NCBI GenBank assembly: GCA_017997825.1
Contig: JAGOEH010000040.1
Span: forward strand, 1 to 20,761
DNA: 20,761 nucleotides
Source: Candidatus Delongbacteria bacterium
GTDB lineage: Bacteria > JAGOEH01
Reading direction: 5' to 3'
The translations under genes were made by a program, and so were the position numbers. Within the stretch, counting starts at the first letter, position 1, and each line of letters starts with the position of its first letter. The notes below the pieces were generated by a model that searched no databases, was not told where the DNA came from, and saw only the letters and a program-made list of their open reading frames with translations. Shown here in pieces: positions 7,397 through 15,437 of this stretch.

Positions 7397-8092
7397 ATGA
7401 AGGATCAGATTAAGGCGTTAGTGCTGAGTTTGGGGGCGGATGTGTGCGGAATTGCCGCTATGGATCGGTTTGCCAATACCCCGGCCGGATTTCATCCCCG
7501 GGATATTTTTCAGTCCTGCCGCTCGGTGATTGTATTCGGGGTTGCCCTTCCCAAGGGGTTGACCCGGATCGATCCCAGGCTGATATACGGTCATTTCAAC
7601 TATCTGACTTGCCCTGAAACCGATCGGATCGCGCTGTTGACTGCCCGTGAGATGGAGAGGCAGTATGGCGGATATGCCGTACCTTTGCCTTCCGACACAC
7701 CGTGTGAGTACTGGGATGCGGATAATATGGAAGCCCGGGGTTTGATCTCTATGAAACATGCCGCAGTATGGGCCGGACTCGGAACATTGGGCAAAAGTAC
7801 CCTGTTGCTGAATGAACAATACGGTAATACCCTGACCCTGGGAGCCGTATTGAGTGAACTCGATCTGCCTTCCGATCCTCCGGCTGTCAATCTCTGTTTG
7901 GAAAACTGTCGTCTCTGTCTCGACCACTGTCCATCCGGAGCCCTGACCGGTGAGGGGGTGATCCAGCGAAAATGCAGGCTGCATACTTACGGAACTACGG
8001 CCCGGGGATTCGACACCGTCAATTGCAATATCTGTCGGATTATTTGTCCGATGCGCTTCGGCAAACCCGCAGGAGAATCCCCAGCCGTTTAA
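7397..8092 (+). CDS. QueG-like 4Fe-4S protein, short form
   Basis: ATG 7397 is preferred to GTG 7391, because the GGAAGG site (7386-7391) would abut the GTG. The product has 231 residues. The C-terminal third carries two ferredoxin-type clusters: C-x3-C-x2-C-x3-C-P (C167, C171, C174, C178) and C-N-I-C-R-I-I-C-P (C210, C213, C217), with C193 between them as a likely fourth ligand. The N-terminal part has A-D-V-C-G-I-A and the K-x-x-A-x-W-A-G-L-G-x-x-G-K motif characteristic of epoxyqueuosine reductase (QueG). It is much shorter than QueG (about 350-380 residues) and lacks the C-terminal HEAT-repeat part. It is therefore probably one of the QueG-related reductases of anaerobes with unknown substrate rather than the tRNA-modification enzyme. 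It lies 38 bases after the CatA-like gene and 39 before rmuC. Confidence 0.8.
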   Translation: MKDQIKALVLSLGADVCGIAAMDRFANTPAGFHPRDIFQSCRSVIVFGVALPKGLTRIDPRLIYGHFNYLTCPETDRIALLTAREMERQYGGYAVPLPSDTPCEYWDADNMEARGLISMKHAAVWAGLGTLGKSTLLLNEQYGNTLTLGAVLSELDLPSDPPAVNLCLENCRLCLDHCPSGALTGEGVIQRKCRLHTYGTTARGFDTVNCNICRIICPMRFGKPAGESPAV

Positions 8093-8131
8093 CCGGATTC
8101 CATATAAAGAAAGAGAAAGGATGTTCCGAGT

Positions 8132-9679
8132 ATGACGATTATTTTGTTGTTGATTGTTCTGATCATACTTACCTTTATTAATCTTGTGCTCTCATGGTTG
8201 AACAAACCAAAAAACGAGCTGGAAGACCTACGACCGGCGTTGATCAAACTCGATTCCAATCTGGCCAGGATTGATCCGCTGATCCGGGAAGAATTTACCC
8301 GCAATCGCGAGGAAAATCGAAACTCATTCAAAGAAAACAGGGAGGAGTTGAATAATGCGTTCAAACGATTGGGTGATAGCTTGACCGGAACCGTGACCGA
8401 TCTCTCCAATGCCCAGAAAAACCAGTTCGATACCTTCTCCGATCAACTCAACAGTTTGGTGAACCTGTTTGATGACAAGACGGATAAGCTCCGAGAGCAA
8501 TTGGCGATCTCCGCTAAAGACAATCGGACTGAACAAAGTGAATCCCTTAAGTCATTTCAGGATCAGTTTAATCAGAATGTCAAACAACTCAACGATCTTC
8601 AGAAACATCAATCGGAAGATCTGATCAATCGACAGGAGCAGATTAAAAAGGAGACCGAAGATAAACTGAAAGAGATCCGGGAAACCGTGGAAAATAAACT
8701 GACGCATCTTCAGGAAGACAACAATGTCAGGCTGGAAGAGATGAGAAGGGTCGTGGATGAAAAATTACAGGCAACGGTTGAAAAGCGATTTGCGGAATCG
8801 TTCAAACTGATCAGCGATCGATTGGAGCAGGTCCATAAGGGGCTTGGTGAGATGCAATCGTTGGCATCGGGTGTCGGGGATCTCAAAAAGGTGCTTACCA
8901 ATGTCAAAACCCGGGGGAACTTGGGTGAAATTCAATTAGGAACCATTCTGGAGCAAATCCTTTCTCCGGAACAGTATGAACAGAATGCCGTCATCAAGGA
9001 AGGCAGCCAGGAACGAGTGGAATATGTCATCAAGTTTCCCGGCCGAAACAATGATGATCGCTCCCTCCTGTTGCCGATTGACTCAAAATTTCCCAATGAA
9101 GATTATCAGCGGTTGCTGGAGGTTTATGATAATATTGCCAATCTGAATCCCAAGGATGTTGAAGCAGTCTCAAGGCAATTTGAGAATTCAGTCAAAAAGA
9201 ATGCCCGTGATATCCGGGATAAATATATCAATCCCCCGGTGACGACCGACTTCGCGATTATGTTTGTTCCGACCGAGGGATTGTATGCCGAGATCTTACG
9301 GCGTACCGGGTTGTTTGAAGTTTTGCAGCGGGAGTATAAAATCACGGTCGTTGGACCTACCAATCTGGTGGCTTTTCTGAGTAGCCTGCAAATGGGATTC
9401 AGAACCCTGGCCATCGAGAAACGTTCCAGTGAAGTATGGGAAATCCTGGGGGCCGTTAAAACTGAATTCGGAAATTTCGGTAGTGTATTGGAGAAAACCA
9501 AAAAGAAACTACAGGAAGCCACCAATGTGATTGATAAGGCCGGCATACGATCCCGGGCGATTGAACGCAAACTCAGGACGGTTCAGGAACTGCCCCGGGA
9601 AAAAACCGTCGCGCTATTGGGAGAAGCGATCGAAACTGAACAGGATAATGAACCGTTTCAGAGTGATGAAGAGCTCTAA
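8132..9679 (+). CDS. rmuC: DNA recombination protein RmuC
   Basis: This 515-residue protein has all parts of RmuC. Residues 1-23 form an N-terminal membrane anchor, followed by a long charged coiled coil (~30-250, rich in E/K/Q/N with heptad leucines). The conserved C-terminal nuclease-like domain follows (~255-470), with V-K-T-R-G-N-L-G-E-I-Q-L, E-Y-V-I-K-F-P-G, L-L-P-I-D-S-K-F-P, F-V-P-T-E-G-L-Y-A-E and V-V-G-P-T-N-L. RmuC limits rearrangements at inverted repeats in E. coli; its PD-(D/E)xK-like core (I-D-S-K) suggests nuclease activity. ATG 8132 has AAAGG at 8116-8120. An ATG at 8121 runs into a stop after four codons and is not used. It is probably co-transcribed with the genes on either side. 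Confidence 0.95.
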   Translation: MTIILLLIVLIILTFINLVLSWLNKPKNELEDLRPALIKLDSNLARIDPLIREEFTRNREENRNSFKENREELNNAFKRLGDSLTGTVTDLSNAQKNQFDTFSDQLNSLVNLFDDKTDKLREQLAISAKDNRTEQSESLKSFQDQFNQNVKQLNDLQKHQSEDLINRQEQIKKETEDKLKEIRETVENKLTHLQEDNNVRLEEMRRVVDEKLQATVEKRFAESFKLISDRLEQVHKGLGEMQSLASGVGDLKKVLTNVKTRGNLGEIQLGTILEQILSPEQYEQNAVIKEGSQERVEYVIKFPGRNNDDRSLLLPIDSKFPNEDYQRLLEVYDNIANLNPKDVEAVSRQFENSVKKNARDIRDKYINPPVTTDFAIMFVPTEGLYAEILRRTGLFEVLQREYKITVVGPTNLVAFLSSLQMGFRTLAIEKRSSEVWEILGAVKTEFGNFGSVLEKTKKKLQEATNVIDKAGIRSRAIERKLRTVQELPREKTVALLGEAIETEQDNEPFQSDEEL

Positions 9680-9738
9680 GGTCTGACCGCAAGGGTTGAT
9701 ATCTTTTATGACAAGAATTATGAAAGGATGATACTTCG

Positions 9739-10704
9739 ATGATTATTCATCTTGTGTTTCTGATTGCCGGGTTCATTCTGTTGGTTAAGGGCGCAGATTG
9801 GCTGGTGACCGGGGCTTCCGCCGTCGGACGTAAACTCCATATTCCGCAAATGGTCATTGGATTGACCCTGGTCGCATTGGGGACCTCTCTGCCGGAGTTT
9901 TTCATCAATATCATCGGCAGTATTGCCGGTAAGAATGACATCGTGTTGGGTAATATCATCGGTAGCAATATTTTCAATATTCTGCTGATTCTGGGCGTTT
10001 CGGCCGCTATTTATCCTATTAAAGCCGAAAAGAATACGGTCTATCGGGAAATCCCGTTTGTGATCCTGGTATCGGTCATCCTTTTTATCCTGGCCAATGA
10101 CAGTCTGCTGGGCTGCAGCCAGTCGGTCATATCGCGCGGGGATGGTATCATTCTTTTCTTTTTCATGGGTTATTTTATGTTCTATCTGTATGGTATTTCT
10201 AAAAATGATGGAGTGGCTGATCATCCGGTCAAAGATTTGAGTGTAATCAGAATTAGCCTGAATATCCTGGCGGGTATGTTGGGGCTGATTATCGGTGGTA
10301 ACCTGGTGGTGAATTCAGCGGTCAGCATCGCTCAATCCCTAAATGTCAGTGAAAAACTGATTGCGGTCACCATCATTGCGATCGGAACCGGTTTGCCGGA
10401 ACTGTTCACCTCACTAGTCGCATCGATCAAGCATAACAGTGGCCTGGCCCTAGGTAATATCGTCGGGAGCAATATTTTTAATGTGCTGTTGGTAGTCAGC
10501 GCCAGTTCGATTGTCTATCCGATTGAAGTCGCTACCCGGGATTACCTGGTTGATTTTATCCTGCTGATGATCTGTTCGTTTATCCTCTTTGTTTCTATGT
10601 TTTTAGTCAAAAAATCAACCATTACCAGGAAAGAGGGTTTCTTTTTCGTTTTCCTCTATATTCTTTATATTGTATACAATGTCATGACCATCACTTATGC
10701 TTAA
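9739..10704 (+). CDS. yrbG: CaCA-family Na+/Ca2+ antiporter (YrbG-like)
   Basis: This 321-residue protein has about ten membrane helices and the two inverted alpha-repeats of the cation/Ca2+ exchanger family. Repeat 1 has G-T-S-L-P-E (48-53) and G-N-I-I-G-S-N-I-F-N (71-80). Repeat 2 has G-T-G-L-P-E (216-221) and G-N-I-V-G-S-N-I-F-N (239-248). The paired glutamates E53 and E221 are the ion-coordinating residues of the family, so the transporter looks functional. The length matches bacterial YrbG and archaeal NCX-type proteins. It would exchange Na+ (or H+) for Ca2+ across the inner membrane. AAAGGA (9723-9728) precedes the ATG by 10 bases. It starts 59 bases after rmuC; a weak inverted repeat lies about 160 bases after its stop. 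Confidence 0.93.
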   Translation: MIIHLVFLIAGFILLVKGADWLVTGASAVGRKLHIPQMVIGLTLVALGTSLPEFFINIIGSIAGKNDIVLGNIIGSNIFNILLILGVSAAIYPIKAEKNTVYREIPFVILVSVILFILANDSLLGCSQSVISRGDGIILFFFMGYFMFYLYGISKNDGVADHPVKDLSVIRISLNILAGMLGLIIGGNLVVNSAVSIAQSLNVSEKLIAVTIIAIGTGLPELFTSLVASIKHNSGLALGNIVGSNIFNVLLVVSASSIVYPIEVATRDYLVDFILLMICSFILFVSMFLVKKSTITRKEGFFFVFLYILYIVYNVMTITYA

Positions 10705-10863
10705 GAAACGGTCCGTCATAACCTCAGCGATCGGTTTTAGCGAGATCCGAGCAGGGTGAGGTTGAGATTCTGATGTGCTATAGGATTAGAATACCGGATA
10801 AGCTGTTATGAATCCGTTATGCCTTGTGAGGTGTATAATCTGATAGTAAATAGTCGATTGACC

Positions 10864-10888
10864 ATGACTGAATCAGATCGTCAGTCAT
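10864..10888 (+). promoter_or_regulatory. Inverted repeat with short T-run before gldA: operator or weak terminator
   Basis: ATGACTGA (10864-10871) and TCAGTCAT (10881-10888) are perfect 8-bp arms around a 9-base loop, followed by TTTT (10889-10892). The stem has only three G/C pairs, so as a terminator it is weak. It sits 40 bases upstream of the gldA start and just before its ribosome site, where an operator or attenuator is equally plausible. A lone TATAAT (10834-10839) lies upstream of it without a good -35. Confidence 0.4.
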
Positions 10889-10928
10889 TTTTAACCCCAA
10901 GTATTGATAAACAGATAAGGAGATTTTC

Positions 10929-12020
10929 ATGATCAGTACGACGATTTTTCCCGGACGGTATGTTCAGGGCAAGAATGCCAGAAAACGGTTGAGTCAGGAA
11001 TTGGTGCGGTTTGGGACGAAGGGATTTGTGATTTGTGGACCTGTGATTTTCAAAGAGGTGATCCAGGATTTTGAACCTTATATGCAGGATGGGATCCAGG
11101 TTGTGATCGAGCGGTTTGGGGGAGAATGCTCGGATGAGGAGATTGAGCGCTTGACCGCGATAGTGAGAAATGGCGGCTTTCATTTTATTGCCGGCTTGGG
11201 AGGAGGGAAGGTGATCGATACGGCCAAGGCGGTGGCCGCGATCTGCAAACTGCCGATAGCCGGCATTCCGACCAATGCCTCGACCGATGCGCCATGCAGT
11301 TCGCTGTCCGTCATCTATACTCCTGACGGCACATTCAAGTATTGTATGATGCATTCCCAAAATCCGGATCTGGTATTGGTGGATACGGCGATTGTGGCCT
11401 CGGCTCCGGTTCGTCTGCTGGTCGCCGGTATGGGGGATGCCCTGGCGACCTGGTTTGAGGCTGAATCCTGCATGAAAAGCTTTGCCGCCAATATTACCGG
11501 GGATACGGGATCCATGTCGGCGTATGCGTTGGCCAGGCTCTGCTATGATACCCTGATTCAGTACGGAGAGCTGGCTAAATCCTCCTGCGAAGCCAAGGCT
11601 GTTACACCGGCCCTGGAACGGATCGTGGAAGCCAATACCCTGCTTAGTGGATTGGGATTCGAGAGTGGGGGATTGGCCGCGGCCCATGCCATCCACAACG
11701 GATTGACGGTGTTGCCGCAAACCCACCATTGCCTGCATGGAGAAAAAGTCGCAATTGGTACCCTGGCTTCACTCTTTCTGAGCGACAAATCCTCGGATAT
11801 GATCGATGAGGTCTATTATTTCTGCGAATCGGTTGGACTCCCGACTACCCTGGAGGAAATCGGATTGGGCGATGTTTCGGATCCGGATCTGGCTAAGGTG
11901 GCTGAGGCATCATGTCACGTTGATGAATCGATCCATCACGAACCTTTTCCCGTATCCCCGGATATGGTGTTGGATGCACTCAAGGCGGCCAATGCCGAAG
12001 GAAAAAGAAGAAAAATCTGA
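10929..12020 (+). CDS. gldA: Glycerol dehydrogenase, NAD+-dependent
   Basis: This 363-residue member of the iron/zinc-containing alcohol dehydrogenase superfamily matches GldA along its length. The N-terminal NAD domain shows P-G-R-Y-x-Q-G, then G-L-G-G-G-K-V-I-D-T-A-K (residues 89-100) for the diphosphate, and P-T-N-A-S-T-D-A-P (114-122) at the active site. The metal ligands are D170 (G-M-G-D-A-L-A-T-W), H253 (A-A-A-H-A-I-H-N-G) and H270 (C-L-H-G-E-K-V). The D170-H253 spacing of 83 equals the known D173-H256 spacing of GldA. It interconverts glycerol and dihydroxyacetone in the cytoplasm, as part of oxidative glycerol use in anaerobes. AAGGAG (10917-10922) lies six bases upstream. No dihydroxyacetone kinase or other glycerol gene is nearby. 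Confidence 0.95.
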   Translation: MISTTIFPGRYVQGKNARKRLSQELVRFGTKGFVICGPVIFKEVIQDFEPYMQDGIQVVIERFGGECSDEEIERLTAIVRNGGFHFIAGLGGGKVIDTAKAVAAICKLPIAGIPTNASTDAPCSSLSVIYTPDGTFKYCMMHSQNPDLVLVDTAIVASAPVRLLVAGMGDALATWFEAESCMKSFAANITGDTGSMSAYALARLCYDTLIQYGELAKSSCEAKAVTPALERIVEANTLLSGLGFESGGLAAAHAIHNGLTVLPQTHHCLHGEKVAIGTLASLFLSDKSSDMIDEVYYFCESVGLPTTLEEIGLGDVSDPDLAKVAEASCHVDESIHHEPFPVSPDMVLDALKAANAEGKRRKI

Positions 12021-12072
12021 CACTAATAGAACCGGTTTTGCTGACTCATAATGGAATTGAATTGAATATGAA

Positions 12073-12660
12073 ATGGAATCATCGATGAACGATAAAGACT
12101 TTAATTCTCAAAAAGTTGAACGACTGAATAATCCATTACGATCTAAAGAATTCCCGATAGATTTTGTGGTTGATACCGCTCCTATTGAAAACCCGAAAGT
12201 CATGGTTGATCTGGGAGCCGGAACAGCCTTTTTCAGTGTTCCATTGGCCCGGTTATTCCCGGATTGTAAAATTTACGCCTGTGATATTTCCGAGGCCATG
12301 ATTGACTGGATAAAAACCAATATCATATCCCATGATACCAATATTATCCCGGTCAGAATCGAACCAAATCGTATTCCCCTGGAGGATGGGACGGCCGATT
12401 TTGTTTTCATGGTTAACCTGCATCATGAACTGGATGATCCGCATCTTACTCTCAGCGAGTGTTTCCGTTTGTTGAAACCAGGCGGGAAGATTGCCGTTTC
12501 GGATTGGAAAAAGGAAAAAACCGAGCGGGGACCTGCCATTGAATTGAGGTGTGATCCCGAAAAGGTGAAGGATCAATTGACATTGGCCGGGTTCAGTTCG
12601 ATTCGGCTTTATCAAGATTTTCCCAATAATTTCATATTGTTGGCTGCAAAGGGAATGTGA
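12073..12660 (+). CDS. Small class I SAM-dependent methyltransferase
   Basis: This 195-residue protein is a minimal Methyltransf_11/25-type domain. Motif I is V-D-L-G-A-G-T-A-F-F-S (45-55). The strand that follows ends A-C-D-I-S-E-A-M (69-76), with D71 for the cofactor ribose. N-L-H-H-E-L and L-K-P-G-G-K-I-A-V-S-D-W fill motifs IV-VI. The N-terminal K-V-E-R-L-N-N-P-L-R is typical of the group related to ubiquinone/menaquinone-type and arsenite methyltransferases, but it lacks the extra cysteines of ArsM. The substrate is unknown. Starts at 12073 and 12085 are both possible and neither has a clear ribosome site. It follows gldA by 52 bases and may be read through from it. Confidence 0.85.
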   Translation: MESSMNDKDFNSQKVERLNNPLRSKEFPIDFVVDTAPIENPKVMVDLGAGTAFFSVPLARLFPDCKIYACDISEAMIDWIKTNIISHDTNIIPVRIEPNRIPLEDGTADFVFMVNLHHELDDPHLTLSECFRLLKPGGKIAVSDWKKEKTERGPAIELRCDPEKVKDQLTLAGFSSIRLYQDFPNNFILLAAKGM

Positions 12661-12725
12661 TCAGTCATTCGTGGAAGCTTGCCGCCGATTTAAAACGCGA
12701 TGAATGGTGAGGGAGGATGAACCGT

Positions 12726-13094
12726 ATGTCGGAAATGATTGCGTATTGCGGACTGGATTGCCTAACGTGTCCGATTTACTTGGCGACTCGTGTGGACGAC
12801 AAGCAGGAACAGCTCCGTCTGCGGATGGATATTGCTACGATGAGTGCTGAAGAGTTCGGAATGGAGGTCACTCCGGATGAAGTTACCGATTGCGATGGTT
12901 GTCGCTCGGATACCGGCCGACTGTTTGCTCCCTGCCGGCGATGCACTATCCGCGCTTGCGCCGGGGAGAAAAAACTTGACAATTGTGCCTATTGTACTGA
13001 GTATGAGTGCGATAAGCTGACCGCGTTCTTTAAATACGCCTCCTGTGCCAAATCCCGTCTGGATTCTATTCATTTCACAATAAACGGAGTATAG
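12726..13094 (+). CDS. Cysteine-rich DUF3795 protein
   Basis: The GGGAGG site (12711-12716) abuts ATG 12717, so ATG 12726, nine bases downstream of it, is the likely start, giving 122 residues. The protein has the DUF3795 cysteine pattern: Y-C-G-L-D-C-x-x-C-P at the N-terminus, C-D-G-C-R in the middle, C-R-R-C-x-I-R-x-C-A, and N-C-A-Y-C-x-x-Y-E-C-D-K-L near the end. About 13 cysteines in this length imply bound metal, probably zinc or Fe-S. The family is common in anaerobic bacteria and archaea and has no established function. It stands 65 bases after the methyltransferase. Its last codons (13076-13086) form the left arm of an inverted repeat that reaches into the next promoter region. Confidence 0.85.
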   Translation: MSEMIAYCGLDCLTCPIYLATRVDDKQEQLRLRMDIATMSAEEFGMEVTPDEVTDCDGCRSDTGRLFAPCRRCTIRACAGEKKLDNCAYCTEYECDKLTAFFKYASCAKSRLDSIHFTINGV

Positions 13095-13117
13095 GCCAAA
13101 AAATACGTTTTATTGTG
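13076..13117 (+). repeat. Inverted repeat across the DUF3795 stop codon
   Basis: CACAATAAACG (13076-13086) can pair with CGTTTTATTGTG (13106-13117), leaving one extra T and a 19-base loop. The right arm's TTTTATTGTGT (13108-13118) recurs as a direct repeat at 13152-13162, inside the next promoter. The element may act as a weak terminator, but with no T-run it looks more like a multi-site operator region. Confidence 0.45.
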
Positions 13118-13167
13118 TTGAGCAAATGCTCAAATAACTTGACAAATTGAATTTTATTGTGTATTGT
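13118..13167 (+). promoter_or_regulatory. Promoter and operator of the FAD oxidoreductase-tetR operon
   Basis: A consensus -35 TTGACA (13139-13144) is followed after 17 bases by TATTGT (13162-13167), a good sigma-70 pair. Five bases upstream of the -35 is a 16-base palindrome, TTGAGCA-AA-TGCTCAA (13118-13133), with perfect 7-base arms. This form and size suit a TetR-type dimer, and the operon encodes a TetR protein, so autoregulation is likely. Transcription would start near 13174, with AAGGAG at 13187-13192 before the ATG. Confidence 0.65.
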
Positions 13168-13198
13168 ATGGTCGAACTCTATATCAAGGAGATTGACC

Positions 13199-14677
13199 AT
13201 GAAAAAGGTAGTGATTATCGGATCCGGAGTTTCAGGTTTAGCAGCCGGAATTCATGCCATTAAATCCGGATTTGAGACTCTGGTCCTCGAAAAGAATCCT
13301 GTACCGGGAGGAGAATGCACCGGATGGGATCGCCGGGGGTATCATATTGACGGCTGTATTCACTGGATGATGGGAACCCATCCGGATTCGGCACTGTTTC
13401 GGGCATGGTGTTCGGTTGGGGCTCTCGGTGATCAGGTAGAGGTTTACCAGCCGGACTGTTTCAATGCCGTTCAGATGGAGGGACGGATCGTTAAGCTTTA
13501 TCGCGATCGGCACAGGTTTAGACAACAATTATTGGATCTGTCACCGGCCGATTCCAATCAGATCGATTTTCTCTGCCGGATGATCGAAGAATCGATGGAT
13601 TTTCAAGATCCACCCATGAAAGCGTTTGATTTGATGAATGGTTATGAAATTATCAAGACTGTGTTGAGCATGAGAAAAAAGCGTCGTGTTATGAAATCGA
13701 TGTCAATGTCGGTTGAAGACTATGTTAAACGTTTCAAAAGCCCCATCATAAGACGGATGGTGATGAATGTCATCCCTCCTTTTTACAGTGCCTTTGTAAT
13801 GGCTTTCACCCTAGGCAGTTTCATGTCCGGTAATGGGGATATTCCCATGGGGCGATCGAAAGCCATGAGTTTACGGATGGTTGAACGATTCAAAGCATTG
13901 GGAGGAACTTTGGAATTAAGCTGTCCGGTCAGGGAGATCATTGTGGATTATGGGCGGGCTTCAGGGGTTACTACAGCAGAGGGTCAGATCATTTCTGCCG
14001 ATTATATTATACCATCCTGCAATATTCATCATACTATGGAGGATTTGCTGAACAGTCGATACCGGATTCATGATCTTGATAAAATGGATCGGCATCCGGA
14101 GTCATATCCGATAGAGACGTGTGTATTGGCGGCCTTTTCCCTTGATCGGGAACTGCAGGATTTCCCGCATAGCCTAGCCGTGATCACATCAGCGTTCGGT
14201 TTTGAGGATTCGGAAAGGGATACGATTTTGATTGGTTCCTATTCGGATCAATCCGGATTCGCCCCATCCGGAAAATCGGTGATTACTGTAATGCTGAATG
14301 CGAACTATGACTGGTGGAAGGAAAAACGGCGTGATCTGATCGAGTACCGGAAAGAGAAAAATAGAATCGGCTGGAAATTGATGGAAATCATGGAGCGAGA
14401 AATCCCGGAATGGAAGGGTGGTTTGGAGCTACTGGATGTTGCGACGCCGATTACCTTTGAACGCTATTGCCATGCGTACCGCGGGGGATATATGGCCTAT
14501 GCGATTACTCCCCATTCCGGAATAGGGATGCTGCCGGGCAGAATCGGGAAGATTCGGAATTTGTTTCCGGCCGGACAAAGCATGATGATGCCCGGGGGCC
14601 TTCCGGTAGCCTTGATATCCGGTATATATGCCGTTCAACGGATTTGTGCAGCCGAAAAAATCAAATGGAGCCTGTGA
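13199..14677 (+). CDS. FAD-dependent oxidoreductase, phytoene-desaturase (CrtI)-like
   Basis: ATG 13199 follows AAGGAG at proper spacing; the upstream in-frame start at 13157 would lie before the predicted transcription start. The 492-residue protein begins with a dinucleotide-binding fold, I-I-G-S-G-V-S-G (G8-x-G10-x-x-G13), then V-L-E-K-N ending the second strand, and P-G-G-E-C-T-G-W, the CrtI/carotene-isomerase variant of the amine-oxidase signature. The C-terminal FAD-binding segment is present (N-L-F-P-A-G-Q-S-M-M-M-P-G-G). Members of this group desaturate or isomerise carotenoids, saturate retinoids or act on other lipids. No carotenoid gene (crtB, crtE) is near, so pigment synthesis is not implied. 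The regulator tetR starts three bases after its stop. Confidence 0.88.
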   Translation: MKKVVIIGSGVSGLAAGIHAIKSGFETLVLEKNPVPGGECTGWDRRGYHIDGCIHWMMGTHPDSALFRAWCSVGALGDQVEVYQPDCFNAVQMEGRIVKLYRDRHRFRQQLLDLSPADSNQIDFLCRMIEESMDFQDPPMKAFDLMNGYEIIKTVLSMRKKRRVMKSMSMSVEDYVKRFKSPIIRRMVMNVIPPFYSAFVMAFTLGSFMSGNGDIPMGRSKAMSLRMVERFKALGGTLELSCPVREIIVDYGRASGVTTAEGQIISADYIIPSCNIHHTMEDLLNSRYRIHDLDKMDRHPESYPIETCVLAAFSLDRELQDFPHSLAVITSAFGFEDSERDTILIGSYSDQSGFAPSGKSVITVMLNANYDWWKEKRRDLIEYRKEKNRIGWKLMEIMEREIPEWKGGLELLDVATPITFERYCHAYRGGYMAYAITPHSGIGMLPGRIGKIRNLFPAGQSMMMPGGLPVALISGIYAVQRICAAEKIKWSL

Positions 14678-14680
14678 TTG

Positions 14681-15253
14681 ATGGATGAAATGCTGGAAAA
14701 AGAAAACCGAAGACTCCATCTGCTCCATGTCTGCCTGAGACTGTTTGTTCGTCAGGGATATGAAGGGACAACGACCCGGGATATCACCCGCGAAGCAGAT
14801 ATCAGTACCGGACTGTTATTCCATTATTTTCCGACCAAAAGTGCTGTGTTGGATGAAATCGCCCGTATTTCATGCAATGGAATCCTCCCCATCAATCGCC
14901 TGCTGAAATCCGGTCAACCCCCGCTCATTTTATTCGAAACCATTTCCCAACGTATTTTTGCCTCGTTTCATGATCCGTTTTATACTCATTTGTTTTTAAT
15001 GGCCAATCAAATCAAAACGATCGGCTCCATTCCCGCGTCATCCAAATCCATTCTGGCCACTTACGACAATATCAGTGACAGCCTTCCTCCGATTATTCAG
15101 GGTCAACATGTCGGACAGATTCGAAAGGGAAATCCTAATGCCCTGGCGCTGGCTTTTTGGGGTTCGATTCAGGGGATTGCTGAATCTGTAGTCTGGTATC
15201 CGGAAATTCCCATCCCCGATCCGGATTGGGTGGTGGATATTTTAAGGGGGTAA
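14681..15253 (+). CDS. TetR-family transcriptional regulator
   Basis: This 190-residue protein has a standard TetR N-terminus: L-x-L-F-V-R-Q-G-Y-E-G-T-T-T-R-D-I-T (helices 1-2), then A-D-I-S-T-G-L-L-F-H-Y-F-P-T-K (the recognition helix and the Y-F-x-x-K signature), at about residues 20-62. The C-terminal part is all helical and diverse, as usual for the ligand pocket. ATG 14681 begins three bases after the oxidoreductase stop; TTG 14678 abuts that stop. GGAG (about 14667-14670) is its ribosome site. It should bind the 16-base palindrome upstream of the operon and release it on binding a small, probably hydrophobic, ligand. Both the binding site and the ligand are inferred. Confidence 0.9.
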   Translation: MDEMLEKENRRLHLLHVCLRLFVRQGYEGTTTRDITREADISTGLLFHYFPTKSAVLDEIARISCNGILPINRLLKSGQPPLILFETISQRIFASFHDPFYTHLFLMANQIKTIGSIPASSKSILATYDNISDSLPPIIQGQHVGQIRKGNPNALALAFWGSIQGIAESVVWYPEIPIPDPDWVVDILRG

Positions 15254-15382
15254 TGGTCACTGTATCAAGAATTAAATCGTTGATTCCAGTTCTGGGCCGG
15301 AGCCTCGGATCATTCTGGGGGGGGGAGTCGTCTTTTCAGGTAATCCAAGTGTAAATTGGTATTCCGATTTTAAAAATAAAGC

Positions 15383-15417
15383 TTGATTTTTATCTCATTA
15401 TCAGATATGATTATGAT
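15383..15417 (+). promoter_or_regulatory. Promoter of the hemerythrin gene with an FNR-like half match
   Basis: TTGATT (15383-15388) and TATGAT (15406-15411) are 17 bases apart, a strong sigma-70-type promoter; a second TATGAT lies at 15412-15417. TTGAT-TTTT-ATCTC (15383-15396) matches 8 of 10 positions of the FNR/CRP-type box TTGAT-N4-ATCAA. It overlaps the -35, so such a site would more likely repress than activate. A TATCT...AGATA inverted repeat (15391-15407) overlaps the spacer. Confidence 0.5.
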
Positions 15418-15437
15418 AGTGAATTAGAGTAATCCGG

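Noticed and set aside
10720-10763. Inverted repeat AACCTCA/TGAGGTT after the antiporter gene
   Set aside because: The loop is about 30 bases and there is no T-run, so it is not a convincing terminator.
10881-11738. 285-codon minus-strand frame opposite gldA
   Set aside because: gldA on the + strand has all family motifs; the opposite frame is Gly/Arg/His/Gln-rich with no motif or ribosome site.
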